NCBI RefSeq assembly: GCF_910592395.1
Contig: NC_088320.1
Location: 8,308,001-8,372,000, forward strand
Length of the DNA stretch: 64,000 nucleotides
Origin: Lineus longissimus
Lineage: Eukaryota; Nemertea; Pilidiophora; Heteronemertea; Lineidae
Direction of reading: 5' to 3'
Part shown: in pieces, positions 30,190 to 39,403 of the stretch
Position numbering within the stretch: the stretch's first letter is position 1
How the letters are laid out: every line of letters starts with the position of its first letter
Program-made: the position numbers and the translations under genes
The notes under the pieces: model-generated
The model's input: the letters and a program-made list of their open reading frames with translations, nothing else
Database searches by the model: none
What the model was told of the DNA's origin: nothing

Positions 30190-31311
30190 ATGGATGTAAA
30201 GGATGACAAACAGCAGTATCTAAGGGATTTGTACTACAACCCCGAGAGTCCCGTGGCTTACAGTTCTTTGAGTAAAATCTGGAAACAGGTCAAGGAAGAT
30301 ATGACTTCGTCACGAGAGCAGAGCTCAGGAAAACTTATTAAACAAAAAGAAGTGAAAGAATTTCTAGAAACACTACCAACTCACCAACTACACAAACCGG
30401 CCATTAAGAAATTCACCTTCAGGAAGACAATGGTATCGTACATCGATCAACAGTGGCAAGCTGATCTGGTTGACATGCAAAAATTCGAGAAACAAAATAA
30501 AGGCAACAGATTCATTTTAACAGTCATAGATCTATTTAGTCGTTTTTCTTGGGCTCTAGCAGTTAAGAGTAAGAGGGGAGAAGAAATCAGAGATGCATTT
30601 AAAGTGATATTTGAGGAAGCAAAACCAACGAAAATCCAGTTTGATGACGGTAAAGAATTTTACAACAAACACTTCAAGGAACTCTTAACAGAAAATGACA
30701 TAGAATGGTTCTCCACAAAATCTGATAAGAAGGCAGCAGTAGTAGAGAGATTCAATAGAACCCTTAAAGAAAAAATGTGGCGTTATTTCACCGCTAAGGA
30801 GACTGACAAATGGATTGACGTTCTGGATGACCTGGTCAGCGGCTACAATAACACATTTCACTCATCAATAGGTATGAAACCTGTAGACGCCAGAAAGATG
30901 GAAAACGAAGGAACAGTGTGGTGCAATCTTTACGGTCTTCACCTCAAAGAGACATTTGGTGATCCAAAGTACAAGGTTGGTGACAGTGTAAGAATTTCAA
31001 AGTACAAGTCCATTTTCGGTAAAGGTTACATGCCCAACTACACTGAGGAGGTGTTCCAAATCAAACAGATCATCTTTACTCACCCTATCGTCTACCAGCT
31101 TGAGGATTACCACAAAGAAGAAATTCAAGGATATTTCTATGAAGAGGAATTGAGCTATGTTCCTAATCCTGACCAGCTAGAGTACAAGATCGAGAAAATC
31201 CTAAGGTACAAGACCAGTAAAGGCAAGAAATACGGATTAGTGAAGTGGAAGGGTTACAGTGATAAGTTCAATGAATGGTTACCAGTTTCTGATATCAAAT
31301 CATTGAAATGA
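30190..31311 (+). CDS. INT: Polinton rve integrase with chromodomain
   Basis: 373 residues. The retroviral-type core shows D92 in ADLVDMQ, D152 in IQFDDGKEF, and E186 in VVERFNRTLKEK. The C-terminal 40 residues (EKILRYKTSKGKKYGLVKWK, GYSDKFNEWLP) form a chromodomain, which may guide insertion to marked chromatin. Residues 39-47 (TSSREQSSG) come from an inserted hairpin repeat in the linker before the core, so the enzyme tolerated it. Catalyses insertion, giving the 6-bp duplication. Confidence 0.95.
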   Translation: MDVKDDKQQYLRDLYYNPESPVAYSSLSKIWKQVKEDMTSSREQSSGKLIKQKEVKEFLETLPTHQLHKPAIKKFTFRKTMVSYIDQQWQADLVDMQKFEKQNKGNRFILTVIDLFSRFSWALAVKSKRGEEIRDAFKVIFEEAKPTKIQFDDGKEFYNKHFKELLTENDIEWFSTKSDKKAAVVERFNRTLKEKMWRYFTAKETDKWIDVLDDLVSGYNNTFHSSIGMKPVDARKMENEGTVWCNLYGLHLKETFGDPKYKVGDSVRISKYKSIFGKGYMPNYTEEVFQIKQIIFTHPIVYQLEDYHKEEIQGYFYEEELSYVPNPDQLEYKIEKILRYKTSKGKKYGLVKWKGYSDKFNEWLPVSDIKSLK

Positions 31312-31399
31312 AATAAAGTCTCTAAAGTGACTTAAGTCACAAGAACAAGTTCGAAAAACGTAATTTAAAAAAAAAATGTCCTACTAAATAAAGAAAGAA

Positions 31400-32587
31400 A
31401 TGGATGGAGCAATATTTGATAATCAAAATGGTATGATGAATCAAAATGGTATGATGAATCAGAATAATATGATGAATCATGATAATATGATGAATCAAAA
31501 TATTCAGAAGTTTTTGTATTATTTGCATCAAAATAATATGTTAAATCAAAATCTGATAAATCAGATTATGTTAAATCAAAATATGATAAATCAGTTTATC
31601 TTAAATCAAAACATGGAAAATCAAAACATGGAAAATCAAAATATGATAAATCAGAATAATATGATGAATCAAAACATGGAAAATCAACCTACAATTTATT
31701 GTGTTAAGTGCTGTGAAAAGAAACCTGAAATTAATTTTGAAAAGAACAGGCGTAATAAACTACTTGATTACTGTAAAGAATGTGGTTCAAGTAAAATCAA
31801 GGGATGTAATAAATGTTATGAAAATAAATTACTAAGTGATGGTGAATTTGGTAAAGACGGAAATAGAGGTAACTGTAGATCATGTTTTAATTCATATTAC
31901 AAAAAGGATTACCTTGACCAAAATGGTAATAGAGACAGACACAAAATTAGAGTTGGTCTAAACCGCATTTCTAAGGGAGAGTGTAATCGAGCTCTGCTCT
32001 CAGGACGAAGTCCGACTAGGACAAAGTCCCGAGAGCAAAGCTCGACCGGTAATTCATCATTCAATCTAGGATGTACAGACAGTTTCTTCTCACAGTGGTT
32101 AGAGTACCAGAGGAGTCTATCTCCATTAGGACAAAGTCCCGAGAACAGAGTTCGAATAGTAGAAGAAGAGTTGGATCATGTCTTACCAATCAAGGAATTC
32201 AAAGATAAACCTGAACTGTGCTTTGCTTGGTTTAACATTAGACCAATGGAAAAGACAGAAAACAGACAGAAGAGTGCTAAAGTAGACTACACACTATTTA
32301 AGGATCAATTGGATAGGTCAATGGATTTCATGGTAAAGATGAGAAGTGAAAACTGGTTTGTCTTTCGAGACCAGGATGTAATACCAAATTGGAAAATAGT
32401 GATATCACAGCATTTCGGGGATTATCTTCGTGATGAAAATATGATTCTGCTTGATAGATTATCGAATTTAAATAATAACATGAGAATGAACCAGAACATT
32501 AACATATGTAGTCAGACAGAAATCATAAACGAGATGATTAAGTTGAATAATAGACTTGAAAGAAATTTACTCTTTGCAGTGAATTGA
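31400..32587 (+). CDS. Asn-rich zinc-finger protein with HNH-like nuclease motif
   Basis: 395 residues. Residues 8-96 are a low-complexity run of NQN and MMNQN units. A Cys cluster follows (C101, C104, C105, then CKEC, CNKC, CRSC up to C162), likely two to three zinc knuckles. After a hairpin-repeat insertion (ALLSGRSPTRTKSREQSST) comes ELDHVLPIKEF (about 258-268), then CFAWFNIRPM and N..KSAKVDY, the order of an HNH endonuclease (DH, N, N-x-x-K). A DNA-cutting role is inferred. Confidence 0.7.
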   Translation: MDGAIFDNQNGMMNQNGMMNQNNMMNHDNMMNQNIQKFLYYLHQNNMLNQNLINQIMLNQNMINQFILNQNMENQNMENQNMINQNNMMNQNMENQPTIYCVKCCEKKPEINFEKNRRNKLLDYCKECGSSKIKGCNKCYENKLLSDGEFGKDGNRGNCRSCFNSYYKKDYLDQNGNRDRHKIRVGLNRISKGECNRALLSGRSPTRTKSREQSSTGNSSFNLGCTDSFFSQWLEYQRSLSPLGQSPENRVRIVEEELDHVLPIKEFKDKPELCFAWFNIRPMEKTENRQKSAKVDYTLFKDQLDRSMDFMVKMRSENWFVFRDQDVIPNWKIVISQHFGDYLRDENMILLDRLSNLNNNMRMNQNINICSQTEIINEMIKLNNRLERNLLFAVN

Positions 32588-32606
32588 TTTTATTTTACTT
32601 AATTAA

Positions 32607-32858
32607 ATGAATAGAACTTGGGGTTACACAAAACGACCACGTAATTGGAAAGAAAGATTAGAACGATTTCATAGAGAATTAGAGGCAGAAGTAGAGTCAA
32701 AGTTGGAGCCTGGTCCCAAAAAACCTTTAAAACCTGCTGTGCCTGCTGGGACAGAAAAACCTTTAAAATTTAATGTACTTCAAAAACCTGTAGTGTCTGT
32801 AGGATCAACACTAAACACTAGAAATGACAGAACAACTGATTCTAGTTATTCCCACTAA
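32607..32858 (+). CDS. small basic Polinton protein, 83 aa
   Basis: Begins MNRTWGYTKRPRNWKERLER and has a Lys/Pro-rich second half with the repeat KPLK. Start at AATTAAATG, four bases before the next ORF after its stop. No family recognised; charge suggests nucleic-acid or capsid-interior contact. Confidence 0.6.
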   Translation: MNRTWGYTKRPRNWKERLERFHRELEAEVESKLEPGPKKPLKPAVPAGTEKPLKFNVLQKPVVSVGSTLNTRNDRTTDSSYSH

Positions 32859-32862
32859 TTAA

Positions 32863-33522
32863 ATGGATGGAGACAATAAGGTTTATCCAGATTTAAGTAA
32901 TTTAAACTCTGAAAGTCAATTGAACTATGAAAGGTCTGAAAAGCATACAGAAAGTAACCCTCAGGCTTTCAGACTACAACAAATATGTGAGGTTAAGAGT
33001 TTCTTAGAAAGCGAGATTGAATTTAGAAGAAAGATATTTTCAAAGTACAAAAAAGCATTTAGCGTAATTACTGGCATTAGCCATTTCCTTAATTTAACTA
33101 GCGTAGCAGCCGGATCTGTTGGTGTTTCCGCTCTAGCTGGTGTCATCACGGCACCGATAGGCTTAGCTTTGGGTGGCGTAACAATAGGTAGTGCCATTAT
33201 TTCATCAGCCTTAGGCTGGGAGAAAAAGAATATTCTAAGGAAAATTGAAAAGCATGAGAATATCAGAATGTTGGCAATTTCAAAACTGAACACAATCAAT
33301 GATTTGGTTAGTAAAGCCTTAACCGATTCTCACATATCTACAGATGAGTTTACTTTGATTCTCAAGGAGAAGGAGAAATACATTTCGATGAAAAATGCCA
33401 TTAGGAAAAAACAAAGGGAGGCAAGTTCAGCTGTTGATGTAGAGTCTTTAAAGAAGACTTTTTTAGAAGAAGGAAAAAAACTAGCACAGACAGAGATGCT
33501 AGAAAAACTAAAAGTTCAGTAA
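32863..33522 (+). CDS. Polinton membrane protein with Gly/Ala-rich hydrophobic core
   Basis: 219 residues. A helical N-terminus is followed by a long glycine/alanine/valine-rich hydrophobic segment (residues about 80-125: SVAAGSVGVSALAGVITAPI and GLALGGVTIGSAIISSAL), then a charged coiled-coil-like C-terminus. The pattern resembles membrane-active virion proteins. The annotated stop at 33,520 may not be the natural end, because another frame stays open downstream. Confidence 0.7.
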   Translation: MDGDNKVYPDLSNLNSESQLNYERSEKHTESNPQAFRLQQICEVKSFLESEIEFRRKIFSKYKKAFSVITGISHFLNLTSVAAGSVGVSALAGVITAPIGLALGGVTIGSAIISSALGWEKKNILRKIEKHENIRMLAISKLNTINDLVSKALTDSHISTDEFTLILKEKEKYISMKNAIRKKQREASSAVDVESLKKTFLEEGKKLAQTEMLEKLKVQ

Positions 33523-33770
33523 ATCAAACAGGACCCGGACTACGTCCAGAGAACAAAGTTCGACTCGAGCTATGCTCTCAAGACGAAGTCGGACTAGGAC
33601 AAGGTCCCGAGGACGAAGTCCGACTCGAGCTATGCTCTCAAGACGAAGTCGTACTAAATAGTCCTAATCCTAATGTGGTGTATCACTATCACTATTATCA
33701 TTACTTTGGTGTTAGGGATGAATTTCACCAAGTAACACTACCATCAGCACCACCCTATTCATTAGTTTAA
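33483..33770 (+). pseudogene. open C-terminal tail in another frame, with PSAP motif
   Basis: A frame without its own start runs from the seven-A run at 33,474 to a TAA at 33,768. It first reads the hairpin repeats (ELCSQDEVRL units) and then VVYHYHYYHYFGV and TLPSAPPYSLV. It could be the displaced end of the preceding gene after a frame break. PSAP is the kind of motif that recruits ESCRT; significance is speculative. Confidence 0.4.
33535..33660. repeat. cluster of 30-bp double-hairpin repeats
   Basis: Type array of the Polinton-specific repeat. The unit is CGAGC-N3-GCTCTCA then GGAC-RAA-GTCCGACT: two 4-bp stems with 3-base loops. Stem variants seen here are GAGC/GCTC, GAAC/GTTC, GGAC/GTCC and GAC/GTC, with both sides changing together. 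Confidence 0.9.
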
Positions 33771-33896
33771 TCGAGCTCTGCTCTCAGGTCAAAGCTCGAC
33801 TAGGACAAAGTCCGAATAATGATTTTTGCAACTCGAGCTCTGCTCTCAAGACGAAGTCGGACTAGGACAAGGTCCAGAGAGCAAAGCTCGACTCAA
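33771..33896. repeat. double-hairpin repeats at the 3' end of the polymerase gene
   Basis: About four units between the convergent upstream genes and the polymerase stop codon, reaching into its last codons. Confidence 0.85.
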
Positions 33897-36800
33897 GCGA
33901 AGTTTGAATCGCTGTAATCTATGTAGCCTTCATAATACATTCCAAATGGTAAGGTGCTTATTCCATCTTCAAGTATGAACCTCTTGTCATCAAAAGGACT
34001 GAGGCTTTTTTTGTCAACTTCTTCCAAATAGATTTGGTGTTTATCTGATCTTAAGTGTCTCATCTTGTGGTAAAATGACCTACTCTTTTCAAGACAATCA
34101 ACATAGTCATCAAATGAGATATTTCTCCTTACTACATTCTTGGCAATACCCTTCAATTTCTTAGAATCATAATCTTTTGTTCTGTAAGCGTACATCTTAC
34201 TTCTCAGGGCAATGAATTCAGTCATCTCTACTCCTCCTAGCTCATCCTTAAAGTAGCCTGGTACCTTCTTCTTACTGGTGTCATAGAGTGTATGATCTTT
34301 TGGATAATTACTGAAGTCAAAATAGTGTTTCAACTCCTTTAAGTCTTTAGTTAAGTCATCAGTATTAATGTTAAGTACAAAGGAATCTGTATCTAGATAC
34401 AGTAGTTCAATATTTTTCTCACCAAAGTACGGTTGAAGAACTTCATAATAGAATGCATACATTAATAATTTAGACAATTCAAGTACTGAAGCTCCTATGT
34501 AGATTGGTTTGTTGAATTTCATTGATGTTTTCCTCATGCTAATAGCAGCATTATGTTCGTCAAATACGCATATCGATGAAAACCTGGGATTGGCCATTAC
34601 ATTCCTGGCTCTCTCCCCGTCCGATACAAATTCAATTTCAACCCTGTTCCTTACATTCTCACAAGTCTTTCCGTAGAACGCATTATTCATGAGCTTAAAA
34701 TAGTCTTTCTCAAAATCAGTCTTAGAATCCATACGTCTTTTAGTGTTAAAATCAATGTATGGTGCTAACCACTTTGATTGTTTAAAGCTTATCACTGAAT
34801 GAACCCTCTTAAGTACCATTCCGTGCTTGAGGTAAAATTGTAGCATTCTGTAATGCACTATGTAATTAGTTTTATCCTTTTGTGTTAGTATTAGTTTCTC
34901 TACATTTGATCTTTTATCATCGCCCAGTAACTCTCTCTGGTAAGGACTTAATTCATCATCTTCAATAAAGAGAGATTCGGGACAGAATGGAAAGTTCCTC
35001 GACTTAAATTTAATATTTCCTGGATACTCCAAATCAACCTCTAAGAAGTAGCCTACTTCACTATCACTTGGAATTGCCATAATCTGCTCTTTACTGATAA
35101 CATTCATGTTAAGTCGAGCTTTGCTCTCTGGACTTTGTCCTAGTCGGACTTTGTCCTGAGAGCATAGCTCGAGTGGATCAATATCTATCATTTCAAAACT
35201 ACCATAGGGTTGAGGTTCCATCATGGACCAGCCGTAGAGATTATTTGCGTCTACGTAGAGTAGTTTGTGGTGTTCATCTGCCTTGACATGTCTTGTTCCC
35301 ATAACACCCGAAATTCCACCTCGTATTGCTTTCTCAAAAGTAAGTAAGATGTTGGTATCAGTCAGTAGTTCTAGGTTTATTCCTGTGTACTTCAAACCAG
35401 CTTGCCAGGTTAGGCCTGGTGCCGAGTAACAGTGACATGGATCTATCTGAAAGTAGTTCAAATTGACATCCCTGAATTTCTCAAATAAATCAGCTAAAAG
35501 GATCACATCAGTTTTGAGGTAGAGGTCAATGAACTCACCGTGATTCCTGATCTTGAAATGATCCCATATTACCTTAGCCTCATCATAGGCAGAATCAGGT
35601 GCCATTTCATTTTTCAATTCGTCAAAAAACATAGACTTTTCTAGGTAAGTAACATTGTAGCTTTCATGTGATGTGTAAAAAGAGTAAGGTACTGAACCCT
35701 TCTTCCTCAATAGCTTAAAGTCAGTGGTATTTGGGAACAGCTGTCTGGTAATTTTAAAATCATCATCCAACATTGATTTGGTTATGTTGTCTAAACTGGA
35801 CTGCAGGAATCTGTACGAGTCCAAAAACCTGAAACAACCGAACTGAAATGAGATGTATTCCTCTGATGTTTTGGCAAGTATTTTCAGTTTCTTGTACTTC
35901 GGTAGCTTAGTCATTAATTCTTTAATAAATAAGTGAGAATCGTAATTACTGAGATTGTGAAAAAACACTGGAACAAACATAGCTTTCTTTTCATTCAAAT
36001 TACACGAGTTGTGAGCAGCACCTCGATATCTACCACAGTAGTGATCATGATCCTTGACCTTGTCATATCCCAAAGGTTGATTACAATAGTAACAATGTGT
36101 TTCTAATTGATATTTATGCCAGTCTTCATCTGTCATTGTTAGAGGAAAGTTACAGTTCAATAAATTAGAGAATTGTTCTTCCATCCTGATTAACCAATTA
36201 CAGAACACATCTACAACATCAGCACCCCTGTGAGACACATACTGGCTACTGTAAAGGTGTGTGTAGTCTGAGTGAACATAAACACCAACAGCTGATGCAT
36301 TTTGTTTAAAAAGTTTTTTAGTGGTAACAGTGGTATCTGTCTGAGTTGTGAGAGCAGAGCTCGAGTTATCATTGACTGTTGTGCTTATCGCTTCGAAATC
36401 AGCATAGATCACAAACGGAACTCTATTTTTCAATGAGTGTTTTTCAAATTTAATTTGTGACCATTTACTGTTAGGTGGAGGCAAAGTAATCTTACAGTAA
36501 TCGTGTTCTCCACATTTCTTTTTATGCTTATCTAGTGTTGACTTCCTGTAAAAGTAATTCATGCATCTCCTGCAAATATACACTCTATGAGCTAGTGTCC
36601 TGAAGAAAAGATTGATGTCTCTTATGTACATGAAATGGTCCTTGAAATACAACAGATCGATGACATCATCATCATCATAATTCTTGGACAGGTAGAGAGG
36701 TTCTAGTTTTGCCTCACAGGTGCTCTTAGCCCATTCGTTCTCTAACTTGAACACATTAATCTTGAGATTATTATCACTCTCTATCTTAGGGATATCCTTT

Positions 36801-37702
36801 TGAATACATACAGGAAATGATTTGATTTTGATATCAGTAGTTTTCGAATTCTGTTCTCGTGACGAAGTCATTTGTAGCATATCGGTAGTAATATTTAATG
36901 TACTCTCGAGCTCTGCTCTCAGGACAAAGTCCGTCTCTGGATTTTCTTTCAGATATTTAGCGGCCAATAAAGACCAGAGAAAACATTTATTGTCATTTGA
37001 TTCCACATTTATTACTGCTTTTGTTTTAAATGGTAATTTAGTGTAATGACCACCTTTACACCTCTTGTAAGAACAGATGGTCATGTTACAAGACTCTATT
37101 TTGTTCAGTGTAAGTCCAGACCCTTGAAAGTACCTTTCCTCAATCTGTGTCTTAATGTAGTTTAACTGGTTGGTTATGGCATAAATTGCTTGGTTCCTTG
37201 AAATTATGCTTTCCATTGGAGACTGTATGGGGTGTGTCGAACTTTGTTCTCGGGACTTTGTCCGGGTTACACTTTCACCCTGACGATCAATGCTCTGCTC
37301 TTCGACCAAAGGTCGATCAAACTGAGCAAATACTGATATGCTAATTTTGTGATGGTAATCATTGAGTTGAAATAATACCTCCTCTAATTTATCTCTGTAT
37401 TCATACACTTGTTTAGCTTCTCTGTCAATCTTCAAACTAATGGTGACTACAGGCTTTCCAAATTGTTTTACTATTTCTATTCCACTCACTTTCTTTATGC
37501 CATCTAGCTCATTTTCCTCAAATGCAAGTTTCTTATCCATAGTTTTAGGGATCAGTGATTGGGCTCGGGGTTGAGCAAGAGGGACATAATCCGGATTTAA
37601 TTTACTTAAGTGACCTTTGGTTCTCCTGTGAATAGCCATATTATTGTAGGATATGTACTTGTCACATGTAGTGCAAAGTATTTTCTGATTCTTATCAGTC
37701 AT
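33893..37702 (-). CDS. PolB: Polinton protein-primed family B DNA polymerase
   Basis: 1,269 residues from the first ATG (MTDKNQ). Residues 10-30 are a C2H2 finger; 377-397 hold a second Cys/His finger. Exo I is YADFEAI (about 433-439), Exo II NYDSHLF, and Exo III around YLKTDVILLAD. An HNH/endonuclease-VII-like Cys knot (CYYCNQPLGYDKVKDHDHYC) interrupts 538-567. Polymerase motifs: A DANNLYG (about 818-824), B KLMNNAFYG (1003-1011), C YLDTDS (1102-1107). All catalytic residues are present. Three hairpin-repeat insertions sit in non-motif loops (near residues 146-158, 258-270 and 845-865). Replicates the element using a terminal protein primer. Confidence 0.96.
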   Translation of the reverse strand: MTDKNQKILCTTCDKYISYNNMAIHRRTKGHLSKLNPDYVPLAQPRAQSLIPKTMDKKLAFEENELDGIKKVSGIEIVKQFGKPVVTISLKIDREAKQVYEYRDKLEEVLFQLNDYHHKISISVFAQFDRPLVEEQSIDRQGESVTRTKSREQSSTHPIQSPMESIISRNQAIYAITNQLNYIKTQIEERYFQGSGLTLNKIESCNMTICSYKRCKGGHYTKLPFKTKAVINVESNDNKCFLWSLLAAKYLKENPETDFVLRAELESTLNITTDMLQMTSSREQNSKTTDIKIKSFPVCIQKDIPKIESDNNLKINVFKLENEWAKSTCEAKLEPLYLSKNYDDDDVIDLLYFKDHFMYIRDINLFFRTLAHRVYICRRCMNYFYRKSTLDKHKKKCGEHDYCKITLPPPNSKWSQIKFEKHSLKNRVPFVIYADFEAISTTVNDNSSSALTTQTDTTVTTKKLFKQNASAVGVYVHSDYTHLYSSQYVSHRGADVVDVFCNWLIRMEEQFSNLLNCNFPLTMTDEDWHKYQLETHCYYCNQPLGYDKVKDHDHYCGRYRGAAHNSCNLNEKKAMFVPVFFHNLSNYDSHLFIKELMTKLPKYKKLKILAKTSEEYISFQFGCFRFLDSYRFLQSSLDNITKSMLDDDFKITRQLFPNTTDFKLLRKKGSVPYSFYTSHESYNVTYLEKSMFFDELKNEMAPDSAYDEAKVIWDHFKIRNHGEFIDLYLKTDVILLADLFEKFRDVNLNYFQIDPCHCYSAPGLTWQAGLKYTGINLELLTDTNILLTFEKAIRGGISGVMGTRHVKADEHHKLLYVDANNLYGWSMMEPQPYGSFEMIDIDPLELCSQDKVRLGQSPESKARLNMNVISKEQIMAIPSDSEVGYFLEVDLEYPGNIKFKSRNFPFCPESLFIEDDELSPYQRELLGDDKRSNVEKLILTQKDKTNYIVHYRMLQFYLKHGMVLKRVHSVISFKQSKWLAPYIDFNTKRRMDSKTDFEKDYFKLMNNAFYGKTCENVRNRVEIEFVSDGERARNVMANPRFSSICVFDEHNAAISMRKTSMKFNKPIYIGASVLELSKLLMYAFYYEVLQPYFGEKNIELLYLDTDSFVLNINTDDLTKDLKELKHYFDFSNYPKDHTLYDTSKKKVPGYFKDELGGVEMTEFIALRSKMYAYRTKDYDSKKLKGIAKNVVRRNISFDDYVDCLEKSRSFYHKMRHLRSDKHQIYLEEVDKKSLSPFDDKRFILEDGISTLPFGMYYEGYIDYSDSNFA
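35112..35172. repeat. double-hairpin repeat inside the polymerase gene
   Basis: GAGC-TTT-GCTC, GGAC-TTT-GTCC, GGAC-TTT-GTCC and GAGC-ATA-GCTC follow each other as a mirror pair. In the protein this gives LELCSQDKVRLGQSPESKAR, between motif A and motif B. Confidence 0.85.
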
Positions 37703-37758
37703 TCTATTTATTAGATTAAAATTTATTAAATTCAATAAATATCTTGAATTAAATAGAA

Positions 37759-38807
37759 ATGGACTTCATAATCAATGAACAAGAATGTAATGAAGCCAAA
37801 TTTGAGTACTACTTAACAGACCAATTAGACATAAAATCCATTACTTTGAAATCGATAACCTTTTACAATTCATGGTGGACAGGTGATAACCTGCCAGCGA
37901 GTGCCCAAGTATTCATGTTTCTTTACGAAGAGTTTAAACTTAATAATCAACTGCATGCAACCATAATAGAACAGTGCATTGAAGTCATTAACCATACACC
38001 CGATGCGACGCCAGATGAATTTTGTAAGAATTTTTTAGATAAACCCTCTATTAGAAGAATAATAAAAAACAGACAATCTACATTGCCATACTCTCGACAT
38101 TTTAGTTTAAGTGAGTTTTGTGAGGTATGGCAAAAATACATAAAAGAAATTGGAATTAGCCATGTGAAAATTTACTGTGATAACAATAATTACATAACCC
38201 TTGAACTTACAGAGGATAAATACTTTTACATTAATATCATAAACTATGCTATTGTAAATAATACACCAGCTGGCAAAACATTCTCCTCAAACTTATTCGG
38301 TGTATGGAATGAGTGGTTTGGCTTTAAGCAAACTAAATTCACCAAGAAAGGAAAATACCACTCAACTTTTACAGGAAATATCTATTCCTGCAAGCTAATT
38401 TGGTTGACAAAGCTAAGACCCTCTACAACAATAAACCATCTAACATTTTCTGCATCATACCTGTAGAAGATGGTAACCAAATAAAAATGCAGCGATACGA
38501 ACCGAATTGTAAGAAAACGATAAATAAGTGTACTAATCACATAAAATTCGAAATCACTGATGAGAATGGTAAGCTAGTTAATTTCAGAGGAACAGAGGTT
38601 TCTTTAGAGTTAAGAATCGAGCTATGCTCTCAGGACGAAGTCCGAATAGAGTTAAACTCTCAGGACAAAGTCCGAATAGAGTTAAACTCTTGTGGTGAAG
38701 ACAAGCACCTCGGACTCGAGCTTTGCTCTCAAGACGAAGTCCGACTAGGACAAGGTCCCGAGAACAAAGTTCGACCACCTGATGAGATCATTCCATTAAA
38801 GGAATAG
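37759..38807 (+). CDS. second penton-like/jelly-roll protein, frame-broken
   Basis: Frames 37759-38466 and about 38395-38807 look like one gene. The first begins MDFIINEQECNEAKFEYYLT and continues as a beta-rich soluble protein. The second ends in IKFEITDENGKLVNFRGTEV, the same closing strand motif seen in the penton-like protein at 28,301. So a second capsid-vertex, spike or fibre protein is likely. The frame is lost near 38,390-38,400, not at a homopolymer. The last 60 residues are hairpin-repeat sequence (IELCSQDEVRIELNSQDKVR). Divergent from the polymerase gene, 56 bp between start codons. Confidence 0.65.
38615..38777. repeat. double-hairpin repeats forming a protein C-terminus
   Basis: Five or six partial and full units. 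One degenerate unit reads AACTCTCAGGACAAAGTCC, having lost the first stem. Confidence 0.85.
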
Positions 38808-39355
38808 TACATTTCTTCTCTTTAACTACAGGTTTAACAAGAGGGTTAATTGATCCCTTCATGACTGCTTCATTCGGACTTTGTCCAGAGAACAAAGTTC
38901 GATTAGGACTTTGTCCTGAGAGCATAGCTCGATTCAAGCCTGATCGCTGCTCTTTACTTACTTTTTTAGGAAGTTTCTTAAACATAATGAATGCTGCTAA
39001 AATAACGGCACCTAAACCTAGTACATAGACATAAGTATTACTACTAGATTCACGCAGTGATACATCAGTATTTTGAGATTGTGGTTCTTCTTCCTCTACT
39101 TCTTCTTCCTCCTTTTCCACAACTCTGTTTTTTTGGTGAGGAGTCCTGTACTTTAAATGTCGTCTTATCCTTTTTTATCCTCTTAAATTCCTTAGATCTT
39201 CTACCCAGTTCTCTAGACCATGCTAATTGTTTCTCTGATCGAGGTTTCTTAGACACTGAAACTTTAGTCGAACTTTGTTCTCGGGACGTAGTCCTAGTCG
39301 GACTTTGTCCTGAGAGCATATCTCGAGTAGTATCAGTTACAGTTTCAAGTTCCAT
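38788..39355 (-). CDS. basic protein with C-terminal membrane helix, frame-broken
   Basis: The frame from 39,355 starts MELETVTDTTRDMLSGQSPT, includes a repeat insertion, then a basic region (LAWSRELGRRSKEFKRIKKD). Near 39,128-39,134 a run of seven A changes the frame. The continuation has an acidic run (EKEEEEVEEEE), a helix YVYVLGLGAVILAAFIMF, and KKLPKKVSK. A small single-pass virion or membrane protein is inferred. Further hairpin repeats sit near its end (38,874-38,932). Confidence 0.6.
38874..38932. repeat. double-hairpin repeat pair
   Basis: GGAC-TTT-GTCC, GAAC-AAA-GTTC, GGAC-TTT-GTCC, GAGC-ATA-GCTC in a row, read as SGQSPNRTLFSGQSPN on the minus strand. Confidence 0.85.
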
Positions 39356-39403
39356 TTATCTTGCTCAAATTAATTCGAACTATGTTCTCATAACCAGGTT
39401 AAT

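Noticed and set aside
33535-33896. Regular short repeats as a possible CRISPR array
   Set aside because: Units are tandem or clustered without unique spacers, there are no cas genes, and the context is animal DNA with a Polinton.
37703-37735. Longer polymerase start upstream of the first ATG
   Set aside because: The extension begins at TTG; the first ATG at 37,702 directly precedes the zinc finger and is the expected eukaryotic start.
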